DNA from: Ruegeria sp. ANG-R
GTDB taxonomy: Bacteria; Pseudomonadota; Alphaproteobacteria; Rhodobacterales; Rhodobacteraceae
Reading direction: 5' to 3'
Length of the DNA: 64,000 nucleotides
Assembly: GCF_000813985.1 (NCBI RefSeq)
Contig: NZ_JWLJ01000002.1
Span: 124,001 to 188,000 of the forward strand
Shown: piece after piece, positions 9,123 to 18,600 of the stretch
Numbering within the stretch: position 1 is the first letter of the stretch
Layout of the letters: each line of letters begins with the position of its first letter
The notes under the pieces: model-generated
What the model was told of the DNA's origin: nothing
The model's database searches: none
The model's input: only the letters and a program-made list of their open reading frames with translations
Made by a program: the position numbers and the translations under genes

Positions 9123-9866
9123 TTAATTATTCTTGACGAGTCTTGGTGCACCATCGGTGCCGCCCTCCATAATAGATTGTATCTGGGCCAGTGCTGAAAC
9201 GCCTTGTCTGATCGGGCACGCAACGATTGAAACCACTAACGTTTCGAAGACCTCACAGAACACCTGTTGCGGTTTTAGCCGGATTTCAGGTCCGCGCGCT
9301 GTTGCGACGAAACCCTGCCTGTTTTGCGCTAAACTGACATCCTGAAAGGAAAGAAACGTTTCCGTCAGCGGATATTGTGCCTTGTAGACGGCCTCTTTCG
9401 CAGAGAACATTTGCTTTGCAATATCACCACGGGAGTTTTTTGGTTGTGCGGCCAGCCAACGCAGTTCTTCGCTGGTCAGGACGGTCTCCCAAATCGTCGG
9501 GTCAAGAGGTGTGGTCTCCTCAATATCGACCCCTATGGATAGGTTCCGATTGATGTTAGCGACAAGTGCAACAGCGGCGTGATTGCAGTGTGAAATGGAA
9601 CCTGTAAGCCCAGCGGGCCATATGGGTGCACGGTCCGGTCCCATGGATATGGCGGCTGGTTGCAGACCAAGATCAATCATGGCGGCGCGCGCCGCTTCGC
9701 GGCCGACGGTGAATTCGTTTCTACGCTTCCTGGTCATACGTTCAGCGGCAACCTCCTCCTCGGGCCAAAGTGGCTGAGTAGGATATCGCGGATCACCTAC
9801 ACCGATCCCTACCGTGTCGCCGACTAGTCGGCGCAAAACCCGGTTCAGTTCGGTTAGGTCGATCAT
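9123..9866 (-). CDS. 4'-phosphopantetheinyl transferase, Sfp/EntD type
   Basis: 247 aa. It transfers the phosphopantetheine arm of CoA to the serine of carrier domains. Diagnostic motifs are GSISHCNHAAVALVA, the magnesium-binding GVDIEETTPLDP, and FSAKEAVYKAQYP. Its ATG overlaps the NRPS stop in an ATGA arrangement (9863-9866), so it is translationally coupled to the NRPS. It should activate the two carrier domains encoded in this operon (NRPS Ser at GGHSL and PKS Ser at GGHSL). A dedicated activator inside the operon supports the view that the locus is a self-contained biosynthetic unit. Confidence 0.93.
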   Translation of the reverse strand: MIDLTELNRVLRRLVGDTVGIGVGDPRYPTQPLWPEEEVAAERMTRKRRNEFTVGREAARAAMIDLGLQPAAISMGPDRAPIWPAGLTGSISHCNHAAVALVANINRNLSIGVDIEETTPLDPTIWETVLTSEELRWLAAQPKNSRGDIAKQMFSAKEAVYKAQYPLTETFLSFQDVSLAQNRQGFVATARGPEIRLKPQQVFCEVFETLVVSIVACPIRQGVSALAQIQSIMEGGTDGAPRLVKNN

Positions 9867-12800
9867 CGGCCGGGCTGCCGCGCGCGTCGCGCGCGCATCT
9901 CCCTGCGACGGGCCATCGCATCGGCCCTGGCGTTGCCTGTGCCGGGTTCCGGAGCGGCGTTTTCTGTATTTATTGGTGCTGGTTCCGCAGGTGCCGGGTT
10001 GGATGTCGGCATCGCTGTACCAGCACCGCCCAACTTGTCGTGTACTGACGTTGCGAGGTCACTCAACACGGGAAAACGGAAGATATCGGTTATCGACAGT
10101 TTCGGCACCGCCAGTCTGGTTCGGATTTCCCGGTGCGCCTGCACCGCCAACAAGGAGTGACCGCCCAGATCAAAGAAATTGTCTCGCGGAGATATGTCGC
10201 CAACCCCAAGGGTCTCGGTCCAAATCGCTGCAAGACTTGCTGTGATTTCGTCAAGATTGATTGTTGCAGGTTTATCCCCGGCTTGCACATTGGTTTCAGT
10301 GGGCTGTGTGCGGGCGGGTGTCTTTGGAGCCACCGTGCGGGCCGGTGCGGGCAGTGCTTTGCGGTCCACTTTCTTGTTGGGCGTAAGCGGGAAGGATTCG
10401 AGCTGCACAAAACGCGCCGGGATCATATGCGCCGGCAGGTGTCCGGCGAGAGCGGTTCGGAGTGCTATCTCTTCCACCTCGGTGTCCGCCAGCAAGTACG
10501 CGACAAGCTGGTGCAGACCTGGCTGATCTTCGCGGACAACAACGACGGACTGGCGAATTCCTTCAAGTTGGTCGATGGCGGATTCAATCTCGCCCAGTTC
10601 AATCCGATAGCCGCGTAGCTTTACCTGAAAATCTGTGCGACCGATAAACTCGAGCGTGCCGTCCATCCGCCAACGTGCCAAATCTCCGGTGCGATAGAGG
10701 CGTGCGCCAGCGTGGTCTGCAAAGGGATCGGATACAAAGCGTTCGGCTGTCAGTTCTGGGCGATCCCAATATCCACGTGTGACACCTGCTCCGCCGATAT
10801 GAAGCTCACCCGCGAGGCCGATAGGCTGCAGGGCCATATCTTCGTCCAGAATATAGACTTGCGTGTTGGCAATGGGCGTACCGATACGGACCAATCCCTC
10901 GTCTGGCTGCGCGATGTGGGTCGTAGACCAGATTGTGGTTTCGGTCGGCCCGTACATGTTTTGAATCCGGGCGCTCGTAAGCTTTGTCAGATCGCCCACC
11001 AGCGCGCCTGGTAGTGCTTCGCCTCCAACCATCAGATGTTTGACCGTATGCAGGGCTGCTCCAGCCTCGTCATTCATCACCAGCATCCTCGCCATCGAGG
11101 GCGTACATTGAAGATGCGTGACGTTATGCCGGGCGATTTGCGCTGCAATTGAATAGTCATCAGAGGCGGGATCAGTGCTTTCATTCGCTCGACGTACCAC
11201 TTCTGCCAGCGGTTCCAGCCCCTGCAAGATCGTGTCCACGGCAATGCCATAGTCGATCAGGCAGGCGATCTCGGTAACACCGATGGCCTTGACCTGCGTG
11301 ACACGATCCATCGCATCTTCGATCGTGCCGAAAAGGCCGCTATCGTTGAAATAACGCTCAAAGGCAAAATCAAGTATGCCTTCCAGTTCTTCTTCAGTGA
11401 GACTACCCAAATCGAGCTGAAAGGCGTTGTCGACGCCTTCGGGTTTCTTAAAGGCAGGGAAGGCCCAGGCATATTGCTTTATTAGTCCAGCGGCCGAGCG
11501 CAGGTAATCCTTCATCGGTTCGCGAGCGATCTCGCGTGCCTCGTCGCGGGTTGCCGCAAGGAAACTATGCAACATCAACGTCACTTTAAAGCGTGTTGGG
11601 TCGTGACCTGCCTCTCGCAATGCTGCGTGGTAGATCTTGATCTTGTCAGCCACTTCGCCAATCGACTGGCCCAGAAGGTGGGTCAGCACATGGCAACCGT
11701 TGCGTCCCGCTTCGCGCCATGTTTCGGGATTGCCAGCCGTGGTGACCCACAGATCAGGGGTCGGCGAGATTGGGCGTGGTTGGGTGATGACGGCGTGCAT
11801 TTCGCCATCTTTGCGCGGAAACTCCACCGGCTCACCTGCCCAGAGCTTACGCAGATCGGCGATCTGGCGGAACATCGCGGGCTTGTTCTCGGGTGGCGTG
11901 TTTTCAGGCCTCAACACAAAATCATCAGGCTGCCAGCCACTGGCAATGGCCAGACCTGCGCGCCCATTTGTCAAGTTGTCGATCACCGCCCATTCCTCGG
12001 CGATACGAGCGGTGTGATGTAGTGGTGCCACGCAAGAGCCTGCGCGGACGCCGATGTTTTTGGTGCAGCCTGCGACCGCGGCACCGGTTACCGACGGGTT
12101 TGGGTAGGGGCCACCAAAGGCATGGAAATGACGCTCGGGTGTCCAGACCGCGCAGAACCCGTTTTGATCGGCAAACTTTGCCCCCTCCAACAGCGAACGG
12201 TATTTATCCCGGCCAACACCATCATCATTCCCCCAGTAGTAGAGACTGAACTCCATACCTCCGAGCGGCTTGCTTGTTGGTACGTCACCTGCGACCTGAG
12301 CGCGGCTTTCGTCACCAGACAGGACAATTTTGAATCCACGAGCCAACGTCCAAAACAATTCCAGAACGGAAATGTCGAAGCTGAGTGAGGTGACTGCGAA
12401 CCAGACATCGCCTTCGCCATGATCAATCCGTTCATCCATGCCGACAAAGAAATTGATGACATTGCGATGTTCGACCATTACGCCTTTCGGTCGCCCGGTC
12501 GATCCGGATGTATAGATCACGTAAGCCAGATCAGCCCCGGTCACCCCGGTGTTTGGTACTGTATCGGGCTCGGCGCTCAAATCGCTGGCGACATCAAATA
12601 TCTGGACATTGCCCTTTGTTAATGCGGTATCATTCTTGGCATCGGTGACTATGACTGCGGCTCGGCTGTCTTCAATGCACAGTGCCGTGCGCTCGGATGG
12701 ATAGGTTGGGTCAATCGGTAGATAAGCACCGCCAGCCTTCATAATGGCCAAAGCTGCAATCACCAGTTCTGCAGAGCGTGGCAGATGCAGTCCGACAATG

Positions 12801-14581
12801 GTGCCAGAAGTCACACCCATAGCGATAAGCCTGTGGGCCATCCGATTTGAAGCAGCATCAAGTTCGGCGTAACTCAGGCTCTGGCCTTCGAAAGCGAGCG
12901 CTTCGGCTTCTGGGGTGCGTGCAACCTGCGCCTCGAACGCCTGATGTACGCAGAGTTCAGGGTCATAGGTGGTTGCGGTCCTGTTCCACTTGGAGACAAG
13001 CTTCTCGCGTTCACTTTCTGGCAGGATCGGAAGAGCTGAAGTCGTGTCGCTGTCATTCAAGTGTGTCAGAAGATGTGAAAGACGTGCTGCATAGAGGTCG
13101 AGCACAGCATCACTGATCCGGGATTTATCCCCGAAAAGTGTCGCCCTGCCCTGGGCGTCCATCGCAAGGGTGAGCACCGTATTGGGCACCAGCCCTGCTT
13201 CCGGATCGTTGGACAGACCAAGTTCCGGCAGGGCAGGCACATCGCCACCCGGCAGACGCGCGATGAGATCAACGACGAAGGGGCCACGATCTTGCGCTTC
13301 GGCGCAGGCATCTTGAAGGGCGTTGGTCATGGCCGCAAAACTGTCGCTTTGAATAAGCCGCACAGGCCGCCAATCAGTGATATAGGACGCACCCGGGCCC
13401 GATGGTGCCGGTACATGCAGGGCAAGATCGATGCTCCCGCTATCTGAGAGCCGTGTACCCAATAAGGCGAAGGCGGCGTGTACGCTGGCCGTGCCCACCC
13501 CGTCCGGAACGACAACGGGCCGCGCGATAGGCTGAGGCGCCCCTTGCGTCGCCGTGATCAGCGGCAGGTTGGGGGGGATGACCGCCTCCAGTATCCCTCG
13601 CCAAACAGGATCGCTTGCGGCAAGAGGTGCCAGTGCTGCGTCGAGCTCTTGCATGGCCTGCGCCGTCGGGCTGGGCAGGATTGCTCCGACGCGAGTGATA
13701 TCCTGAGGTGGAACATGTTTGCCATTGCAATCTGTAATCTGTGTCAGAACCAGATCACCCGCACCAGTGGCTAACGACAACATCTCGCCATCGGCTGCGA
13801 GGACGGCACCAGGGGCGGCACCTGACGCGCCGGTGGCTATATGTGCAGCACGCGCCAGCCAAACCTGCCCGCCGGCCTCGAACTTCGGAATGCAGAGCGG
13901 GTTCCAGTAATCCCCGTGATCCAGTGCGCGTATCAGCCGCTCAAGCTCGACAGCAGGGCGCGTGAAGTCAAGTCGGGCGCCAGCCTGCGGCCGGGTATCC
14001 CGAGCGAAATAGCCGCGTTTCGAAAGCTCTTGCTTTTGCCGTTGAGGCTCTGGTTTGGCCAATTCAGCCACTACGGTGGGAAAGCTATCGATGGCAGCGG
14101 CATAGCATTTTGTGTTGAGCGTCAGAGCTGTGTCGCGCTCAGTTACTTCAAAGCGGGCGCTAGCTATTACATCGCCTTCGTCCACGCCGCCTTCGATGAG
14201 GTGCCAACTGATCCCGTGTTCAGTTTCGCCTGCTAAAGCGGCCCAAACCGGAACGTTGAGTCCGGCATATTCCGGCAAAGGCCCGTCGTGGAAATTCACG
14301 GCCCCCCTGTCAGGCATCTGCAGCAGCGCCTCGGGAATTATGTCCAGATTGGCAATTGAAAGCAGCCAGTCGAAACGTTCACCCCTTAGTTGGGTGTTCA
14401 GTCTGTCTGCGAGGCCCGGCCCCGGCGCGATCACGGGAAGCTTATGTTTCGTTGCCCAGAGGCGCACATCCTCATTTCGTGTGACGACGGCGCGGATGCT
14501 GTGATTGCCATCCAGAAGGATCTCTCCACACTGAATAACGAGGCTTTCGTTGCCCATAATGACGGAACTGAAATGAGACAT
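9863..14581 (-). CDS. NRPS loading module: formyltransferase, remnant C, A split by luciferase-like monooxygenase, T
   Basis: 1572 aa from the ATG at 14581; an upstream in-frame ATG at 14680 would overlap the GT2 gene. Domains in order: formyltransferase-like (about 1-270, NFHDGPLPEYAG and GGVDEGDV keep the Asn/His/Asp triad); a condensation-like remnant (about 330-515) with no HHxxxDG; adenylation part 1 (about 535-755, YTSGSTGRPKG, SLSFDISVLELFW); an inserted FMN luciferase-like monooxygenase (about 776-1134); adenylation part 2 (about 1140-1405, VGGEALPG, NMYGPTETTIW, YRTGDLARW, PNKKVDRKAL); a thiolation domain with Ser about 1476 (GGHSL); and an Arg-rich C-terminal tail. The insertion lies between adenylation motifs A4 and A5, as in MupA/Atu3671-type proteins. 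The binding-pocket code read by eye is D-I-L-Q-M-G-M-I-W-K, close to the published glycine code. There is no thioesterase here; release is likely by the PKS. Confidence 0.93.
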   Translation of the reverse strand: MSHFSSVIMGNESLVIQCGEILLDGNHSIRAVVTRNEDVRLWATKHKLPVIAPGPGLADRLNTQLRGERFDWLLSIANLDIIPEALLQMPDRGAVNFHDGPLPEYAGLNVPVWAALAGETEHGISWHLIEGGVDEGDVIASARFEVTERDTALTLNTKCYAAAIDSFPTVVAELAKPEPQRQKQELSKRGYFARDTRPQAGARLDFTRPAVELERLIRALDHGDYWNPLCIPKFEAGGQVWLARAAHIATGASGAAPGAVLAADGEMLSLATGAGDLVLTQITDCNGKHVPPQDITRVGAILPSPTAQAMQELDAALAPLAASDPVWRGILEAVIPPNLPLITATQGAPQPIARPVVVPDGVGTASVHAAFALLGTRLSDSGSIDLALHVPAPSGPGASYITDWRPVRLIQSDSFAAMTNALQDACAEAQDRGPFVVDLIARLPGGDVPALPELGLSNDPEAGLVPNTVLTLAMDAQGRATLFGDKSRISDAVLDLYAARLSHLLTHLNDSDTTSALPILPESEREKLVSKWNRTATTYDPELCVHQAFEAQVARTPEAEALAFEGQSLSYAELDAASNRMAHRLIAMGVTSGTIVGLHLPRSAELVIAALAIMKAGGAYLPIDPTYPSERTALCIEDSRAAVIVTDAKNDTALTKGNVQIFDVASDLSAEPDTVPNTGVTGADLAYVIYTSGSTGRPKGVMVEHRNVINFFVGMDERIDHGEGDVWFAVTSLSFDISVLELFWTLARGFKIVLSGDESRAQVAGDVPTSKPLGGMEFSLYYWGNDDGVGRDKYRSLLEGAKFADQNGFCAVWTPERHFHAFGGPYPNPSVTGAAVAGCTKNIGVRAGSCVAPLHHTARIAEEWAVIDNLTNGRAGLAIASGWQPDDFVLRPENTPPENKPAMFRQIADLRKLWAGEPVEFPRKDGEMHAVITQPRPISPTPDLWVTTAGNPETWREAGRNGCHVLTHLLGQSIGEVADKIKIYHAALREAGHDPTRFKVTLMLHSFLAATRDEAREIAREPMKDYLRSAAGLIKQYAWAFPAFKKPEGVDNAFQLDLGSLTEEELEGILDFAFERYFNDSGLFGTIEDAMDRVTQVKAIGVTEIACLIDYGIAVDTILQGLEPLAEVVRRANESTDPASDDYSIAAQIARHNVTHLQCTPSMARMLVMNDEAGAALHTVKHLMVGGEALPGALVGDLTKLTSARIQNMYGPTETTIWSTTHIAQPDEGLVRIGTPIANTQVYILDEDMALQPIGLAGELHIGGAGVTRGYWDRPELTAERFVSDPFADHAGARLYRTGDLARWRMDGTLEFIGRTDFQVKLRGYRIELGEIESAIDQLEGIRQSVVVVREDQPGLHQLVAYLLADTEVEEIALRTALAGHLPAHMIPARFVQLESFPLTPNKKVDRKALPAPARTVAPKTPARTQPTETNVQAGDKPATINLDEITASLAAIWTETLGVGDISPRDNFFDLGGHSLLAVQAHREIRTRLAVPKLSITDIFRFPVLSDLATSVHDKLGGAGTAMPTSNPAPAEPAPINTENAAPEPGTGNARADAMARRREMRARRARQPGR

Positions 14582-14603
14582 GGAATATCCGCTTTGGTAT
14601 GAA

Positions 14604-15620
14604 TCACGACTGGGAAACTGTATCTCGGTCGTCCTGTAGGTTCGAGGTGGTGGGTCGCCGCACAAGTGCTTGCAGATCATGGACTAGCATCGTGGTCAGA
14701 AAGCCAGGCTTCATGTGACGATCCCGTCGCAGCAACAAACAGCGTAGTGAATGCAGTCCGCCGCCCAGAACATGCATCAGCGTCGCCAAGGCTGCATAGG
14801 CACGCCCGTGATTTTTAGAGAAGTAATGCCAGCGGCTGTCATACCAGTATGACGGTATCCGCTTCCAACGTTTCATCCCGGTGGATGCAGAGCCTATATG
14901 GGCAACGCGGCTTTCGACGACGTAGTCAACCCGGTGGCCCACTTTGGCGGCTCTACGGCAGAGATCAGTTTCTTCGAAATAGAGAAAGAAGGTTTCATCG
15001 AACAGGCCGATGTCGTCCAAAACACTCTGCCGCATCATCATGCTGGCGCCAGCCAGCCAATCTACAGGCGTTGTTTCTTTGGGCGTGTCGATCGGGACTC
15101 GGCGGTTTCGCAACAAACGGGTGATGGGGCCGAGGCGAATGGCGCTTTCAAACTCGCTTGCGATGGAAGGGAAGCGGAAACTTGTAAGATGGGTCTCACC
15201 TGCGTCGCCATGTATATAACTACCGGCGAAACCCGCCTCGGGAGTTTTTTCCAGATGTTCCAATAGCGCCTGAATGCTATCTTCGGCAGGAAACGCATCA
15301 GAGTTCAGAATATACACGTAGTCAGGCTTGGTGCCATCGGGTAGACCTGCACGGATGCCAACGTTGTTACCTGCGCCAAATCCACCATTCCAGCCCGCCT
15401 CTATTACGCGTATTCGACCGTCTGCATCCCAGCCTTCCTGAGCGATATAAGTCGAGATTCTCTCATAAGATCCGTCCTCGCTGTGATTGTCGACAACGAC
15501 GATACTTCCGGCGATACCTTCCATTGCCCTCCGCGCCGCATCAACAGATTTCAGCGTCATTTCAGCGGTCTTATAGTTCAAGATGATGGTCAGTACTGTC
15601 GGGCTGTTCCGCGCGATCAT
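14604..15620 (-). CDS. Glycosyltransferase family 2, WbbL-like rhamnosyltransferase type
   Basis: 338 aa. It opens TVLTIILNYKTAEMTLKSVD and has SIVVVDNHSEDGS, GWNGGFGAGNNVGI and the YVYILNSDAFP acidic motif, followed by the FLYFEETDLCRRAAKVGHRV block typical of dTDP-rhamnosyl/WbbL-type GT2 enzymes. Its ATG overlaps the PKS stop by four bases (ATGA at 15617-15620), and its stop is 22 bases before the NRPS start. The gene is therefore embedded between the two assembly-line genes and must be co-translated with them. That position suggests glycosylation of the assembly-line product or of its acceptor. Donor sugar is inferred from family likeness only. Confidence 0.88.
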   Translation of the reverse strand: MIARNSPTVLTIILNYKTAEMTLKSVDAARRAMEGIAGSIVVVDNHSEDGSYERISTYIAQEGWDADGRIRVIEAGWNGGFGAGNNVGIRAGLPDGTKPDYVYILNSDAFPAEDSIQALLEHLEKTPEAGFAGSYIHGDAGETHLTSFRFPSIASEFESAIRLGPITRLLRNRRVPIDTPKETTPVDWLAGASMMMRQSVLDDIGLFDETFFLYFEETDLCRRAAKVGHRVDYVVESRVAHIGSASTGMKRWKRIPSYWYDSRWHYFSKNHGRAYAALATLMHVLGGGLHSLRCLLLRRDRHMKPGFLTTMLVHDLQALVRRPTTSNLQDDRDTVSQS

Positions 15621-18600
15621 TCTGCAGCCTCCAGATACGGCGCCAGCGGGCCAGATTGCCCTGGCCGTTCGGCGGCCTCCAATACGCGCCGAATGCGGTC
15701 AGCCAACACTCGGACATTGGGTTCCAGAACCATGGAGTCGTGATCTCCGGGCACTTCAAAGACCTCGAGACCCGGAACATGACGCGTCCAATCATTATCA
15801 GGGAACATGTAGTGCTTGTGCTTGTCCACGAGGCGCCCTGGTGCCACTTCCCAACGCGCCAGAAGGGGTGGACGGAAGAGTGTCAGCGGTCCATCCCACG
15901 GTTCGACTTTGTACTGGCCGACACTTTCGAGGAACGCCGCTTCGATTGCAGCGTCATGGAATTTTGACCCGGCCTCCTCGTCTTCGACAGGTTCGCCCCG
16001 ACGTTTTTTCAGTTCCCACTCAATGCGATTGCGAGCCCAGGTCGTGACATAACTCAGCCCTTCCTCACGCAAATTAAGCCAGTTGATCATGTACCGGTCA
16101 CGGCGGGTGAGATGTGGTCGCTGAGGCAGCGGCGTATCAAGCAGGATAATCGCGGAGACTTCTTCGCCGGCGGCACGAAGTTGTTGAGCAATCTCGTAAG
16201 CTGTAATGCCGCCGCCAGAAAATCCACCAACCATGTAAGGGCCGCTTGGCTGGACCTGCCGCATTTCCGCGATGTAGTCGCGGGCAGCATCCGGCAGGGA
16301 TCGGTGCGGTTCTTCATCGCCATAGAGGCCGCGCGCTTGCAGCCCGTAGAAGGGCCGATCCGCCCCCAAAATATGCGCTAGATGGCGCAGGTTGAGCACG
16401 TTGCCAAACATACCAGCCACCAAGAAGAAGGGAGTACGGGGACCACTTTCGTCGGCATGCATCGGGACAAGATGGGTAAAGCGCCGTTCCAGTCGCGACG
16501 CATTCGCGTCAGATGACCCATCGCTTTCCGTACCGCCCGCTACTACACCGCGCTCAGCAATAAGGGTCGCCACCTTGCGAATGGTGGGCGCTTCGAAGAG
16601 CACAGATATCGGGAAGTCCACTGCATAAGTCTTGCGGATTTGCGCAAAGAGCCGCACCGCAATCAATGAATGTCCACCGAGATCAAAGAAACTGTCTTCT
16701 GCTCCAATCTGGTCGACCCCAAGAAGGTCAGACCAGAAACCGGCGAGGGTTGTTTCGATTGCACCTACAGGTTCGACATAATCGCTGTCCAACTGTGGAC
16801 GTTCGAAGGTCTGACTCTCAGTTTCGTTGTCTTCAGTTTGCTCCGCCTGTGCGATGAGATCGGGCAGGGGAAGAGAGCTGACGATCACCTGTGGTATGTC
16901 CAATGCGAGTGCGCGCAGGAAGAGTTCCCCCCCTTCCTCAGCGCGAATACCTTGCGAGATATTGTGCCGCAGGCGTTCTTCGGCCGGCGACAGTTGGCGC
17001 TGTGCTTCGGTGTCGTCAACGGAAACAGGTGCCGCTTCTGTTTCGGTCACTGCAAAACCTTCGCTGCTTTCCATCCGGCGGATCGAGAAATTGTGTATCT
17101 CTACACAGACCTCCCCCTCGGGTGTCGCTACGGTAATGTCGAAACTGGCGATTTCACCGTCTGCGTGGTTGTCCCCCGCATTTCGGACCCAGCTGACCAC
17201 TCGTTCGGGTAGCGCACGGAAAACGCGGACGGACTGATATGAAACCGGCACCCATAAATGGGTGGGTTGATAGTCTTTTATAAGGGCCATTGCCCAACCC
17301 GTGGCCAAATCCATCAGTCCGGGGTGCAACCTGTATCCCGCCGCACCATCCTCTTTTGCCTCAGCAGGCAGAGCAAGTTCCGCTAGACCTTCGCCATCTC
17401 CGAGAGCGGTCTTTTGCAACACTCTCCAGCGTGGCCCAAAGCGAAGATGCGCCTCTTGAGCGCCCGGTAGCCAGCCGCCAGCGGCTGCTTCAACCGGGGC
17501 AGCACATCGCGCTGCGATTTCGGCGGGATCAATAGGTGCAGGGCTGGCCATCGGTAACAGAGCCAGACTGGCCTGCGCGTTCCTTTCGCGCGCATCCTCG
17601 GGACCGCTTTCCACAATCAGATCATAGCCGGTACTGCTGCGTGGCATTTGCACTGCTATGTCGAGGGTTTCGGTCTCACTTACGGCTAGTGGTCTCAGAA
17701 AATAGAGATCGCGGATCTCGAACGCTGCCCTCTCGCCCTGAGCGGCAAGCGCTTGGGCAGCCAGTTCCAGATATCCCGTACCCGGCAGCAAGGCATCCCC
17801 GGCACTTGTGCGGTGATCATCCAAAACCCATTGTTCGGCGACACTGTATTTCGCATTGAAAATTCGGTTGCCGGAGGCATCGAAAGTCTTTTCCGCCAGC
17901 AGCGGTACACCTGCGGGCAAGATGGGCGCAGGCTCACGCGTACCGGTACGCAGGGCCATCGCATCTGCTGCCATGCCGGTATCCGCCCAGATTCCCCAAC
18001 CGATGGCGATGACCTTGGTCTGACCTCCGGCGCGGGATCTGGCATAAGCATTTATATATTCGTTGGCGGCAACATAATCGACCTGGCCGGCAGGGGTTGT
18101 CGCTGTCGAGCTTGATGAGAACAGGGCCATCCAGTCGAGGTCGCCATCCGGGAAGACTTCTTCGAGAACCTTTAGACCATGCAGCTTCGGTGAAAAGACA
18201 TCTTCCACCTCGGTCATACTCTTGGTCTGGATGAGTCCATCCTTGATCACACCGGCCGCGTGGATCACGCCGTTTACCGTGCCGAACCGTTCTTCGACTT
18301 TCGCGCGAACAGCGCGCATATCCTCGATGTTGCTAACATCACCTGCCAGACAGAGTACCTCTCCACCAGCGGATTCCAGATCGCGAACGGCGCTGATACG
18401 GCGCGCCAACGGATCGTCTGGTGCAGTGTTTTCTAGAACTCGATCCCAATCTTTGCGCGGGGGCAGGGGGCTGCGGGCAAGAAGTGCGACGCGGGCTTCG
18501 GTGTGCGCCATCAATCGTCGAGCTAACGTGAGACCAATTCCGCCAAAACCGCCAGTGATGAGATAGACACCGTTCTCTTGCAGCATGGGCTGCGCATCTT

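Noticed and set aside
14582-14680. Extended N-terminus of the NRPS from an upstream ATG
   Set aside because: It would overlap the GT2 gene by 77 bases, and the formyltransferase domain starts naturally at the ATG at 14581.
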